Below, in pieces: positions 26,901 through 36,109 of a DNA stretch of 64,000 bases. The DNA lies in assembly GCF_016711335.1 (NCBI RefSeq), contig NZ_JADJTF010000001.1, positions 2,046,001-2,110,000 on the forward strand, written 5' to 3'. Numbering within the stretch: position 1 is the stretch's first letter; the number at the start of each line of letters is the position of its first letter. The DNA comes from Thiofilum sp. (GTDB taxonomy: Bacteria; Pseudomonadota; Gammaproteobacteria; Thiotrichales; Thiotrichaceae). A program made the position numbers and the translations under genes. The notes under the pieces were generated by a model. The model was not told where the DNA came from. It saw nothing but the letters and a program-made list of their open reading frames with translations, and ran no database searches.

Positions 26901-29125
26901 TTAAGGAGCGCGTTTAGCTTTTCTCATCCATGCCGCAGCGCCTAATAAAATCAGTAGAGCAGGATTGAAATTGCCGCCTCCCCCCCCTGATGATTCTGGA
27001 GTAGGAGTAGGAGTAGGAGTAGGAGTAGGAGTAGGAGTAGGAGTAGGAGTAGGAGTAGGAGTAGGAGTAGGAGTAGGAGTAGGAGTAGGAGTAGGAGTAG
27101 GAGGAGTAGGAGTAGGAGTAGGAGTAGGAGTAGGAGTAGGAGTAGGAGTAGGAGTAGGAGTAGGAGTAGGAGTAGGAGTAGGAGTAGGAGTAGGAGTAGG
27201 AGTAGGAGTAGGAGTAGGAGTAGGAGTAGGAGTAGGAGTAGGAGTAGGAGTAGGAGTAGGAGTAGGAGTAGAGTAGGAGTAGGAGTAGGAGTAGGAGTAG
27301 GAGTAGGAGTAGGAGTAGGAGTAGGAGTAGGAGTAGGAGTAGGAGTAGGAGTAGGAGTAGGAGTAGGAGTAGGAGTAGGAGTAGGAGTAGGAGTAGGAGT
27401 AGGAGTAGGAGTACTTGCGTAAATCGTGACGGTATCGGCTGCTGAGGTAAGCCCTACATCATCTGTCACGGTCAAGGCAAAAGTATAAGTGCTAGGTGTG
27501 GCAGCGCTAGTAAAGCTGGGTAAGGCCGAGCTGGCATTACTTAAGGTAACACTAGAGCCAGCCGTTTGTACCCACTGATAACGTACAATACTACCGTCAT
27601 CACTACTATTTAAGCCATTCAGAGTGACCTTGGTATTAGGGGTGGTATTTTGATTAGTACCTGCATTCGCAGTAGGGGCTGTGCTAACTGCTTTAACCGC
27701 TGCCCACACATCTAAGATCCCCGTGCCTCCCGCAGGGCAGGTAGTATTAGTGCTACCTACGAGACAAGCAGGTTGGGCAATATTACTAAATGCACGGGTT
27801 GATTCGCGCAATTTCATCTTAATCAGTGTCGGTATAGTCGTTTTGGCAACAGTACCATCAGTGAGTTTACTATTAGCCGCTAACATGAGGCTCACGGTTC
27901 CTGAGACTAAAGGTGCAGCAAAGCTAGTACCATAACCGTAAGCATAAGCATCGCCAGAGCCACCTAAAATGGGGGTTTGAGCGCCTAGATTAGTGAGGCT
28001 ATAAACGGTTCCGGGGGTGCTCAGATCTACTTTAGTACCATAGTTACTATAAGAGGCGCGTGCACCGTTATTATCTAATGCACCCACCACAATCACGCCC
28101 TGACAATTAGCGGGAGTAAATTGACTGGTATCGATATTTTGATTACCCGCTGCAACCACAACTACGACTCCTTGAGCTAAAGCGTCGTTAATAGCACTTT
28201 GCTCCGTCGCACTACAGGTTCCTACCGTACCCAAACTAAGATTGATTACCTTAGCGGGGTGAGTATTAGTGGGCACATTCGCCGCGCTTAAACCAGCCGC
28301 CCAACGCATCGCATCAGCAATATCAGAAGTTAAACCCCCACCTTTACCTAAAACGCGCACATTGAGTAAACGTCCATTCCAACTAATTCCCGTCATCCCT
28401 AAGCTATTATTGCCTTTAGCACCAATAATGCCTGCGACAAATAGACCATGCCATGAGCTAGAACCATCACTAACGCTTTGATCCCCTTCGTCAAACGGAT
28501 TGCTATCTCGTCCATTACCATCAGCGGCCTGTGTAGGATCAGAGATAAAATCATAGCCAGAGGTTGAGACCTGCTGTCCCCAGACATTGGTCAGAATATC
28601 ACTGTGATCTACCAGACCTGTATCTAAGACGGCTACCGTAATATCGGCGCTACCCGTGGTAATTTGCCATGCACTGGGCAGATTCAGACCGACCACTGAG
28701 CTACTATAGTCTTGTAAATAAGTTTGGCGATAAAAGTTAGGATCATTAGGTGTAATAGTAGCGGGATAACGTAAGGAATCTGGTTCAGCGATTTCCACTT
28801 CTGGATTCAGCGCAATTTGTTGCGCATAGAGTCGAGCTTCTTGCTCAGTGAGTGCTTGGGGTAGCTTTAAGATATGCCACTGCTCATTACTAGAGCGCAC
28901 CCAGTTGAGGGGCAGCCCTGTAATCAAGCTCGATTGTTGAGTTAAGATCTGACCTATCTGACCTAATTGCGTGCGACTAAGCTGAGTACTTTGAGCGTTC
29001 AAGGGCGCACGTAATTTAACAATTACCTGCTGTACCAAAGGCGCTGCTTTCGTAGTTTGACTATAAGCAGTGCTACTTAAAGCCAAAGAAATACAAAAAA
29101 ACAGAGGTTTAATAAGTAGTTTCAT
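26901..29125 (-). pseudogene. S8 subtilisin-like protease with repeat tract; frame broken before GlyGly-CTERM tail
   Basis: Paralogue of the preceding subtilase. It has a signal peptide (LLIKPLFFCISLALSSTAYS), a propeptide, and an S8 domain with Asp in VAVLDTGLVDHSDI, His in SSWHGLFVAGIIGA and Ser in GYGTSFAAPLVSG. A PKD-like domain (about 480-560) and a long Thr-Pro repeat follow. The repeat is coded by about 69 copies of a hexamer (GTAGGA on the plus strand, 27001-27413). A one-base-short unit at 27268-27272 shifts the frame into poly-Leu, and this reading ends at 26951. In the other frame the repeat stays Thr-Pro and continues into SSGGGGGNFNPALLILLGAA plus a basic end, stopping at 26901. 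That is a GlyGly-CTERM like the paralogue's. So this is either a phase-variable OFF state, a recent mutation, or a sequencing error in a repeat. Confidence 0.75.
27001..27413. repeat. hexanucleotide tandem repeat, about 69 units of GTAGGA
   Basis: The tract is nearly uniform GTAGGA (TACTCC on the coding strand). It has two irregularities: an extra in-frame GGA at 27103-27105 and a 5-base unit GTAGA at 27268-27272. It codes for Thr-Pro before the slip and Leu-Leu after it in the frame that starts at the protease ATG. Such tracts change length by slipped-strand replication. Whole-unit changes alter linker length, and sub-unit changes alter frame. Confidence 0.95.
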
Positions 29126-29371
29126 AATGAATAGGGGGTTCGTTTATTATTGTGGTTTTAATATAAAACCAGTTTATACGTAACTATAGTTAGTATAGGT
29201 AAAAATTCCGACTACTTGTATTTTTGTTAATTTTTTAATAAGTAAAATATGCAACATAATCTCTATATAGTGGCCGCTCAATTTCGACGCTTACTTCGGA
29301 AGCGAACCTGCTCCATGCGTCAATTACGCCTGCTTAAAATAGCTAGGCATCATTTAGAGCAAGTGAGGCAA

Positions 29372-31399
29372 ATGTATGTCGAGTCGTACCGATTAAGGTA
29401 TAAGTTGCGTTATCACAACCACCGCTATTATGTATTAGATGATCCCGAAATTTCAGATGCAGAATATGATCATTTATTCCGCGAATTGCAGCATTTAGAA
29501 CAAACTTTTCCAGAGCTAATAACCCCCGACTCTCCTACTCAACGCGTAGGGGGCGAGGTCGTGGGTGGTTTTGCTGAGGTGAAACATTTACGCCCGATGT
29601 TGTCGTTGGCTAATGTGTTTAATGAGGCAGAACTACTAGCTTTTGATAAGCGTATTCACGAACGTTTGAAACTCGATGCAGAGTTAGCATTGGATTATGT
29701 CGCTGAGCCTAAATTAGATGGTTTAGCGATTAGCTTAGTGTACCGAGAAGGGGTTTTAGCGCGGGCGGCTACACGCGGTGATGGTGAAACCGGAGAAGAT
29801 GTCACCTTAAATGTGCGTACTATCAAAACCTTACCATTAAAGCTATTAGGTACAGGTTGGCCGCAACTCTTAGAGGTGCGTGGTGAAATTATTATGCCAC
29901 GCAAGGGGTTTGAAACTTTAAATCAAAAGCTCAGTGCTCAAGGGCAAAAAACGTTTGTCAATCCGCGTAATGCTGCCGCCGGAAGCCTGCGTCAATTAGA
30001 CCCGCAACTGACCGCTCAACGACCTTTAGCTATTTATTGTTATGCCGTAGGGATAGTAGAAGGAGGGGCTATGCCCACTACTCATTGGCAACAATTAGCG
30101 CAATTAAAAGTATGGGGCTTACCCGTGAGTGATTTGATTGAGCAAGTGCAAGGGGTAAAGGGGGGTGAAGCTTACTTCATGGCTATGAGTGCTAAACGTG
30201 CCAATCTGCCTTTCGATATTGATGGAGTAGTTTACAAAATCAATGATTTAAGCTTGCAAGGCGAGTTGGGTTTTGTCAGTCGTGCGCCGCGTTGGGCGAT
30301 TGCACATAAATTTCCTGCCGAGGAGCAAACCACTACCATTTTAGAGGTGGAGTTCCAAGTAGGTAGAACAGGTGCTTTGACTCCTGTTGCTCGTTTAGAT
30401 CCGGTATTTGTCGGAGGTGTTACGGTGAGTAATGCAACCTTGCATAATATGGATGAAATTGAACGTAAAGGGATTCAAATTGGTGATGTGGTTGTAGTGA
30501 GACGGGCTGGAGATGTGATTCCAGAGGTCGCAAGAGTATTAACCGATCAGCGTAATAGTGCTAATCCTACCAAGACGATTGAGTTGCCAATGGCTTGTCC
30601 GGTTTGTGGGTCTCATGTGGAGCGTGTTTTAGGCGACGCGGTCGCACGTTGTACCGGAGGCTTATATTGTCCAGCTCAAGTCAAAGAGGCGATTAAACAC
30701 TTTGCTTCACGTCGTGCGATGAATATTGAGGGTTTGGGTGATAAGTTAGTGGAGCTGTTATTTGCTCAGGGTTTAATTAAGCATCTTGATGATATTTACC
30801 GCCTAGAGGTCGAGTCGATTGCTGCTTTAGAGCGTATGGGTAAAAAATCGGCTGAGAATCTGATTGCTGCGATTGATAAAAGTAAACAGACGACACTGGA
30901 GCGTTTTATTTATGCTCTAGGTATTCGTGAGGTAGGGGAGTCTACCGCCAAAGCGTATGCGAAGCATTTAGGCTCTTTAGAGGCTTTAATGCAATCAGAT
31001 GAGCTAGCTTTGCAGCAAGTTCCAGATGTGGGACCAGTGGTTGCAGCTCATACCGCCAAATTTTTTGCAGAACAACACAATCGTGACACTATTCAACAAC
31101 TACAAGCTTTAGGCGTGAGCTGGTCAAATTATGAGGTGAATACCAGACCAGCAGGTGTGTTAGCAGGTCAGGTGCTGGTACTCACGGGAACCTTTAGCCA
31201 AGTGAGCCGTGAGGGGGCGAAAGAGCGTTTGGAAGCATTGGGGGCAAAGGTGGCAGGTAGTGTTTCTGCCAAAACAACTCTAGTGTTTGCTGGAGAAAAA
31301 GCCGGATCGAAATTAGCGAAAGCTGAGAGTTTAGGTGTGCCGATTGCGGATGAGGAGGCTTTGTTAAAAGTACTGAAGGAAGGGCTAGAAAATGAATAA
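29372..31399 (+). CDS. ligA: NAD-dependent DNA ligase
   Basis: LigA seals nicks in replication and repair using NAD+. Domains in order: the Ia region YHNHRYYVLDDPEISDAEYD, the adenylation site with the nucleophilic Lys in AEPKLDGLAISL, the OB fold, a four-cysteine zinc finger (CPVCGSHVERVLGDAVARC and YCPAQV), helix-hairpin-helix repeats and a C-terminal BRCT domain (about the last 75 residues). The start at 29372 (MYVESYRLRYK) has GTGAGG upstream and gives 675 residues, like E. coli (671). In-frame ATGs at 29249 and 29315 would add 41 or 19 basic residues and cannot be excluded. Confidence 0.93.
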   Translation: MYVESYRLRYKLRYHNHRYYVLDDPEISDAEYDHLFRELQHLEQTFPELITPDSPTQRVGGEVVGGFAEVKHLRPMLSLANVFNEAELLAFDKRIHERLKLDAELALDYVAEPKLDGLAISLVYREGVLARAATRGDGETGEDVTLNVRTIKTLPLKLLGTGWPQLLEVRGEIIMPRKGFETLNQKLSAQGQKTFVNPRNAAAGSLRQLDPQLTAQRPLAIYCYAVGIVEGGAMPTTHWQQLAQLKVWGLPVSDLIEQVQGVKGGEAYFMAMSAKRANLPFDIDGVVYKINDLSLQGELGFVSRAPRWAIAHKFPAEEQTTTILEVEFQVGRTGALTPVARLDPVFVGGVTVSNATLHNMDEIERKGIQIGDVVVVRRAGDVIPEVARVLTDQRNSANPTKTIELPMACPVCGSHVERVLGDAVARCTGGLYCPAQVKEAIKHFASRRAMNIEGLGDKLVELLFAQGLIKHLDDIYRLEVESIAALERMGKKSAENLIAAIDKSKQTTLERFIYALGIREVGESTAKAYAKHLGSLEALMQSDELALQQVPDVGPVVAAHTAKFFAEQHNRDTIQQLQALGVSWSNYEVNTRPAGVLAGQVLVLTGTFSQVSREGAKERLEALGAKVAGSVSAKTTLVFAGEKAGSKLAKAESLGVPIADEEALLKVLKEGLENE

Positions 31400-31415
31400 T
31401 TTTTTAAGCAGGAGC

Positions 31416-31444
31416 TTGACAGGTTAGGAGTGCTTCTCTATTAT
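31416..31444 (+). promoter_or_regulatory. sigma-70 promoter of the tRNA cluster
   Basis: TTGACA at 31416-31421 (perfect -35), a 17-base spacer and TATTAT at 31439-31444 (-10, one mismatch). Transcription would start about 8 bases before the first tRNA-Gly. It drives the Gly-Gly-Cys-Leu cluster. Confidence 0.85.
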
Positions 31445-31458
31445 TCGCAGCCTGTTCA

Positions 31459-31534
<76 letters not shown>

Positions 31535-31568
31535 AATTAAATTGGACTGGACATTTAACACATTCTAT

Positions 31569-31644
<76 letters not shown>

Positions 31645-31681
31645 CTTAAGTGTTTTATTTAAGTAGATAGTTCTGTGTTGC

Positions 31682-31755
31682 GGCTGAATGGCAGAATGGT
31701 CATGCAACGGATTGCAAATCCGTCTATTCCGGTTCGATTCCGGACTCAGCCTCCA
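31682..31755 (+). tRNA. tRNA-Cys (GCA)
   Basis: 74 bases. Acceptor GGCTGAA/CTCAGCC, anticodon GCA in ACGGATTGCAAATCCGT, T-arm GGTTCGATTCC, encoded CCA. The last acceptor pair is an A-C mismatch. Confidence 0.94.
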
Positions 31756-31774
31756 ATCAATAATGCCCCTCAAT

Positions 31775-31860
31775 GCCCAGGTGGCGAAATAGGTAGACGC
31801 AAGGGACTTAAAATCCCTCGGATGGTGACATCCGTGCCGGTTCGACTCCGGCTCTGGGCA
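31775..31860 (+). tRNA. tRNA-Leu (TAA); attachment site of the integrated element
   Basis: 86 bases with a long variable arm (class II). Acceptor GCCCAGG/TCTGGGC, anticodon TAA in GGGACTTAAAATCCC, T-arm GGTTCGACTCC. The CCA is not encoded (CTC follows), so it needs CCA-adding enzyme. The 3' 54 bases are inside the 56-bp direct repeat that bounds the integrated element. The tRNA stays intact after integration. Confidence 0.95.
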
Positions 31861-31862
31861 CT
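31807..31862. repeat. attL: left 56-bp direct repeat of the integrated element
   Basis: It begins CTTAAAATCCCTCGG and runs to the base two past the tRNA-Leu 3' end. It is identical to 44281-44336. The overlap with a tRNA anticodon-to-3' end is the standard target of tyrosine integrases. Confidence 0.95.
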
Positions 31863-32010
31863 CTCATATTCAAGCACTTATCTTAATATCCCGTCTTAAT
31901 CGTCAAGTTTTCTATTTTGACTAGATGCGCAATTTTGCCAGACGAAAACCGCTTTATGCTTTAGGTTTTATTCCTGCCTATACGAACCAAATACGAACTA
32001 AGCAGGCAAT

Positions 32011-32035
32011 AAAAAAGGCAAGATTGCTCTTGCCT
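32011..32035 (-). terminator. rho-independent terminator of the leftward replication operon
   Basis: On the minus strand AGGCAAG pairs with CTTGCCT around a 6-base loop and is followed by a run of T's (complement of 32011-32015). It lies about 30 bases after the stop of the 58-residue gene, close to attL. Confidence 0.8.
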
Positions 32036-32063
32036 CTTGGTTTGGTGTCGATAGGTAGCCTAG

Positions 32064-32240
32064 TTAATATAAACGTTTGGGATTAACCTCTATTACCTTA
32101 TTAGGGTAGTGAATTTTAATCTCGATTAAGTCTTTCGAGTAGCGGAATATATCCACTAATGCGCCCTTTGAATTAGCCTCACGTTTAATCTGGAGTGCTT
32201 CTAGATCACTAATATTTAAGCGTAGTGTTTCAGTACTCAT
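32064..32240 (-). CDS. small 58-residue protein at the end of the replication operon
   Basis: The minus-strand ATG at 32238-32240 directly follows the TAA of the membrane protein gene (TAAATG), which indicates translational coupling. The 58-residue product begins MSTETLRLNISDLEALQIKR and ends EVNPKRLY. It is charged and soluble with no cysteine. No family is recognised. A gene of this size in such a tightly packed operon, ending at a terminator, is likely real. Function unknown. Confidence 0.6.
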   Translation of the reverse strand: MSTETLRLNISDLEALQIKREANSKGALVDIFRYSKDLIEIKIHYPNKVIEVNPKRLY

Positions 32241-33581
32241 TTAAGCCACCTTATCCAAATGAATCACCCCACTCTGTTGATTGTTGGCTAATTTATATTT
32301 AGAAACGCCGTTTTTCTGTATCGGGTTTAATTCTAAGATACCAATATTATAAGCACGGCTTAACCATGAATCGGCAAGCGCTGCAATTAACTTAATTCCA
32401 TTAGCCAGTTTATGCTCACTAATAAATAACCGTGTTTGCTCGGTACTCGGTTTTAATTCCCCTGCTCTTAGTTTCATAACCCATAGGTCGAATAGCTCAT
32501 CTTGTTTATCAGTAGGAGCAAGGTTAGCGTCACTCAGTGCAGGGTCATGACTACCCTGTGTAGGCACTGCACGGGTTGAACCCTGTGTAACCCTGTGCAC
32601 AGGGTTAGAAGGGGCTTGCACAGGGTCTAGTTGCACAGGGTTAGACACAGGGTAGGCAGGGTTAGCTTGCACAGGGTTAAGAGTGGGTACTACGCCACCA
32701 AAACCGACTTGAGGTGCTGAATAAGGCAGGGCGATAATATCCGGTGCTGGTGAGTTTTCAAGGCTTAGGTTAGCAGTATGATGCGGGTTTACATTCCAGT
32801 TCAGGGTTTTATTTTCATAGCGCACCGCTGAAAGTAGGGCATCGTTTTGTACATAAAGCACCTGATAAATAACCACGCCAATAATACTAAGCTCTAATAC
32901 TAACGCCATAATAAAAGCAATACTTTCGTGATCGAATCCAAACGCAATTTTTAAATCCGGTGCTTTGTCCTTCATTAATTGCGCCATGCGGCTATATTCA
33001 TTCGCGGATAGGGTAGAGGCATTCGCTTGTGCAGTGGCGACGGATTCACTATTTAAATAACCATATTTATCGGATTCCCGCGCTTTTAATTGTGCGGCTA
33101 ATACTTGAGCCTGTGCGCCTTCTATTCTTTGCTTAGACGCTAATTCCTCATATTGATAATACTTTTTAATATCATCGTGTTTATTTAAAAAGGTTTCGAT
33201 GACAGAACTACCAGCGGTCAATGAATAGAGCATTAGCATTAATACGGTAATGATTCCAATACCGCCTACTAGAATATTATTGTGCCTAAAACTATTCACA
33301 GTCGAGCGTAAAATGTAGCCTTCAGATAGATTGAAGAAGATGACTAGCACCGCTGCCACAATAGCCAACAGTGCAGAAATAGGGCTTAGGAGCTGGTAGG
33401 CAAAAAAGCTACCCATAGCACCCGCGCATAGGAGTAGGGCAATTTCGACTATTTTTATTCCGGTTGCGCCTTTAGCTTTGCGTTTAAGCGCGTTTAGTTT
33501 GTCGGTATTGCCTTGATTGATCTTGAGCCATACCAAAGCACCCACGGCTACTAGAAAGACGATGAATAATAAATCTTCCAT
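32241..33581 (-). CDS. multi-spanning membrane protein of the element, unknown function
   Basis: The 446-residue product has four hydrophobic segments in the first 130 residues (about 4-21, 43-62, 66-88, 105-126). A charged, Ala/Gln-rich, probably helical region follows (about 135-210), then a fifth membrane segment (SIAFIMALVLELSIIGVVIY, about 214-236). The cytoplasmic tail is Pro/Gln/Val-rich (about 280-345), with a C-terminal soluble domain that could be a winged helix (about 350-440). It starts 2 bases after the gpA-like gene. Its DNA carries a cluster of CACAGGGTT repeats. Roles such as superinfection exclusion or membrane tethering of replication are speculation; no family was recognised. 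Confidence 0.7.
   Translation of the reverse strand: MEDLLFIVFLVAVGALVWLKINQGNTDKLNALKRKAKGATGIKIVEIALLLCAGAMGSFFAYQLLSPISALLAIVAAVLVIFFNLSEGYILRSTVNSFRHNNILVGGIGIITVLMLMLYSLTAGSSVIETFLNKHDDIKKYYQYEELASKQRIEGAQAQVLAAQLKARESDKYGYLNSESVATAQANASTLSANEYSRMAQLMKDKAPDLKIAFGFDHESIAFIMALVLELSIIGVVIYQVLYVQNDALLSAVRYENKTLNWNVNPHHTANLSLENSPAPDIIALPYSAPQVGFGGVVPTLNPVQANPAYPVSNPVQLDPVQAPSNPVHRVTQGSTRAVPTQGSHDPALSDANLAPTDKQDELFDLWVMKLRAGELKPSTEQTRLFISEHKLANGIKLIAALADSWLSRAYNIGILELNPIQKNGVSKYKLANNQQSGVIHLDKVA
32578..32679. repeat. iteron-like cluster of CACAGGGTT motifs
   Basis: About six copies of GCACAGGGTTAG or close variants occur in about 100 bases. Two are in inverted orientation, including the perfect 18-bp palindrome AACCCTGTGCACAGGGTT at 32589-32606. 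The copies sit within the coding region for the Pro/Gln-rich tail of the membrane protein. Conservation in both orientations points to a DNA-level signal rather than only a protein repeat. Confidence 0.6.
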
Positions 33582-33583
33582 GA

Positions 33584-35614
33584 TTAATCCTCCTTACCTT
33601 GACCGATTGCCTGAGCTGTGGCGTTAAATTCATCCTCACAAGCGAGGCTATACAACCAGAGTGCTACCTGTTCTTGACGTGTTTCATAGTCTTGAGTAGT
33701 GGAACGGTCAAAGCGCTGCATACAAGCCTCTACATAATCCGCCTCTGACTCATAGTGTTGGTGTGCCCATGAGTCTAAATAGGGCTTTGTCTGGATTTTT
33801 CGCCACATAGCAGCGGCTTCATAGCGCCATTTTTCAGTTTCTTGATAGGTGGGTGCTGGTGGAAAATCAGGCTCTCTACACTTATTTCCAGTACACCAAG
33901 GGTTAGCGCGAATAGCGCTAACCAATGAAGAAAGGGAACTATCCGGGTAAGACGGGAAGGTCTGTTGCACGGTCTGGTTTAGGTCAAAGTCGGGCTTATA
34001 CGTAATTTCAGCACCCTTGAGTACGTCATTAAACGTATTGACCGCCTCGGCTTTGGTTTCGATGCGCCATGTATGGACACGGGTTTCGATAGTAGGGTTT
34101 GACCATAAACTAATGCCCTTCACCTTGGCGACTATTTCACCGTATTTATTGGTCATAACTTCGCCCGTTTCCTCATTCACACGGGAGAGGGTATAGAGCT
34201 TTAAGGGTCGTTTTTTACGTGGAATACATGCGCCACCTTGTGCCACTAGATAACGTTCCCAATCGCCGCTATCGGCTGCACGGTAGGCTTGCTTTAATAG
34301 ATCGTGCTCAAGGTCGTTTTCATCTTTGACTCTGCGTAGTTCACGCCACACACCGACGGATGCGCCGCCTATTTGCTGGAATTGACGAATACCCCACAGA
34401 GACGCCCATGCACGCACACGGGAGGCTGAATCATTCGCAGACGTGCCACTCTCAAAATCTTCATCGACTCCAAAACCATCGATATTTTTTGAGACGTATT
34501 TGGCAATGTATCCGGTAGCACTGCCTTTTGTGGTGTCGATTTTGACCGCCTGAAAACGGTATTTAAATGCCCCCTTTTCGTGTCCATCCTCAGAGAGTGC
34601 ATAGTCACGCATGATGCGAGTGACCTCATAGCGGTCGTTTTTGGGCATGAATAACAATAAATGCCAGTGTGGTGTACCGTCGTGGTGCGGTTCTGCAATA
34701 CGGAATCCGTACACGTTCAGCTCATAGTAGTTAAAACTGGCACGAATACGCGCCCATAATTTTGTGAGGTACGCTTGTGCTTGGCGTGGATTCGCGCCGT
34801 TATAGGTGGGGTTAGGGATTGCCTTACCCTTATTTTGCGTTTGAGCGTGATATTTAGAGGGACAGGTGAGGGTATAAAAGACCGCCACATGACCTTGTGC
34901 CTTAGCATAGTGTTCATAACCGCGCATCCGTACCATCAATTCAGCACGTCTTACGTCAGGATTTGCTAGAGAACCCTTAAGAATCTGCATCATCTCGATA
35001 CGCTCGCCCGTTTCTTCACAGACGGCTTCTAGGCGCTCCATCGCTTTGTAGGCATTTTTGATGCGGTTGGTAATGCGGGTATGGAGCGGATTCGACAAAT
35101 AAGCACCTCTACCACGTCCGACTGCACCGCTGGCAATCATGAAGTGCTCTTCCTCACGATCTTGGGTCACGGTCAAACGTTTACGCCAAAACTGCTCATC
35201 TTGTACTCTGGCGATTAATCCGGCTGGCGATTGATCACCTACTGGCACACCTTGACTCTCCAATAATTCACAAGCGACTTGATAAGCTTGTGCTTGACCA
35301 TCCTCACTTTTGCCTAAGGAACGAATGGAACGTCTAGCCAAAAGGCTTAGACGTTCTGCTTTGAGTTTTATTGCTTCATCAGAGAGGGAGCTATTGCGCT
35401 CACTATTAGGTTTTATACGTTTGGCGGTATCGACTGCCTCTAATAGGCTGTGATTCGCATTACGTCGGGCTTCTGAGGCTCTAAGTGTGGTATCGGTAAA
35501 AGCCTGTTCATAACGCTGAATAAGCCAGTCTTGAGCGAGTGTAGGTAATTCCGCTAGACGCTCAGTAATCCACATCGCATCCTCACGATGATGCGAGGGT
35601 AGTGAGTTAAACAT
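33584..35614 (-). CDS. P2 gpA-like replication endonuclease (HUH, rolling-circle initiator)
   Basis: The 676-residue product matches the phage replication protein gpA family, which nicks the origin and starts rolling-circle replication. The HUH metal motif is EPHHDGTPHWHLLLF (His at about residues 316 and 318). The two active tyrosines are in GYIAKYVSKN (about 369 and 373), spaced Y-x3-Y as in P2 gpA. An N-terminal helical region (about 1-200) and a C-terminal tail of unknown role flank the domain. P2 gpA is 761 residues. It is the seventh gene of a coupled operon, with an 8-base overlap to the upstream gene. P4-type satellites instead use an alpha primase-helicase. Confidence 0.88.
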   Translation of the reverse strand: MFNSLPSHHREDAMWITERLAELPTLAQDWLIQRYEQAFTDTTLRASEARRNANHSLLEAVDTAKRIKPNSERNSSLSDEAIKLKAERLSLLARRSIRSLGKSEDGQAQAYQVACELLESQGVPVGDQSPAGLIARVQDEQFWRKRLTVTQDREEEHFMIASGAVGRGRGAYLSNPLHTRITNRIKNAYKAMERLEAVCEETGERIEMMQILKGSLANPDVRRAELMVRMRGYEHYAKAQGHVAVFYTLTCPSKYHAQTQNKGKAIPNPTYNGANPRQAQAYLTKLWARIRASFNYYELNVYGFRIAEPHHDGTPHWHLLLFMPKNDRYEVTRIMRDYALSEDGHEKGAFKYRFQAVKIDTTKGSATGYIAKYVSKNIDGFGVDEDFESGTSANDSASRVRAWASLWGIRQFQQIGGASVGVWRELRRVKDENDLEHDLLKQAYRAADSGDWERYLVAQGGACIPRKKRPLKLYTLSRVNEETGEVMTNKYGEIVAKVKGISLWSNPTIETRVHTWRIETKAEAVNTFNDVLKGAEITYKPDFDLNQTVQQTFPSYPDSSLSSLVSAIRANPWCTGNKCREPDFPPAPTYQETEKWRYEAAAMWRKIQTKPYLDSWAHQHYESEADYVEACMQRFDRSTTQDYETRQEQVALWLYSLACEDEFNATAQAIGQGKED

Positions 35615-35792
35615 GGCTCACCTCACTAGATGCGTTGGTAGGTAGATTTTTAGCTAGCCAGCTCACCCATAGACGCGCTCGCATGGCGTATTGATTTGCA
35701 GGTTGTTTTTGAGCGATACGCCGTTCAATTTCGGTCTTGACCTGTTGCAGGCGCTGGTCAAAGCTCACCGGAATAGGTAGGGTAGGTTTCAT
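35607..35792 (-). CDS. small 61-residue protein before the gpA-like gene
   Basis: A basic, mostly helical product (FDQRLQQVKTEIERRIAQKQ, then YAMRARLWVSWLAKNLP). It overlaps its upstream neighbour by 4 bases (ATGA) and the gpA-like gene by 8, so it is very likely translated as part of the operon. No family recognised. Confidence 0.6.
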   Translation of the reverse strand: MKPTLPIPVSFDQRLQQVKTEIERRIAQKQPANQYAMRARLWVSWLAKNLPTNASSEVSHV

Positions 35793-36109
35793 TTTTTCAC
35801 CCCGCGCCCGTCGGTGACTTCACACTGAGTCAGATAGTGATCTAGGGTAGAACGACGATAGCGCACCGCTTTACCTAATTTGAGATAAGGCAGGCGGTCT
35901 GGATAATGACAACGCCACAAGGCTAGGGTGCTAGGGGCTAAATGCAGATAAGCACCCGCTTGCTCGGTGTTCAATAACGGGTCATCTTGCAGGGCAAAGG
36001 CGGCTACATTTTGGATAATTTTAGCGCGTTTGGCTTGCTCACGATCACGCCGCCATTTCGGGGCACGTTTGGCGGTAGGAGTGAAGAGGTTAGAGCGGTA
36101 GTTTTTCAT
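35789..36109 (-). CDS. AlpA/excisionase-like helix-turn-helix protein
   Basis: The 106-residue product has a basic N-terminus and a central MerR-like winged helix of the excisionase family: TEQAGAYLHLAPSTLALWRC (about residues 44-63) followed by PYLKLGKAVRYRRSTLDHYL (about 74-93). These domains bind DNA in excisionases and in P4 AlpA-type activators. It may steer excision or operon transcription. ATGA overlaps on both sides place it in the replication operon. Confidence 0.8.
   Translation of the reverse strand: MKNYRSNLFTPTAKRAPKWRRDREQAKRAKIIQNVAAFALQDDPLLNTEQAGAYLHLAPSTLALWRCHYPDRLPYLKLGKAVRYRRSTLDHYLTQCEVTDGRGVKK

Noticed and set aside
26965..27276. Plus-strand ORF of alternating Gly and Val over the repeat tract
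   Set aside because: It is only the mirror translation of the GTAGGA repeat on the non-coding strand of the protease gene; no RBS and no family.
26965..27413. CRISPR array
   Set aside because: The repeats are contiguous six-base units with no spacers.
31675..31899. ORF across tRNA-Cys and tRNA-Leu
   Set aside because: It is an accidental open frame through two clear tRNA genes.
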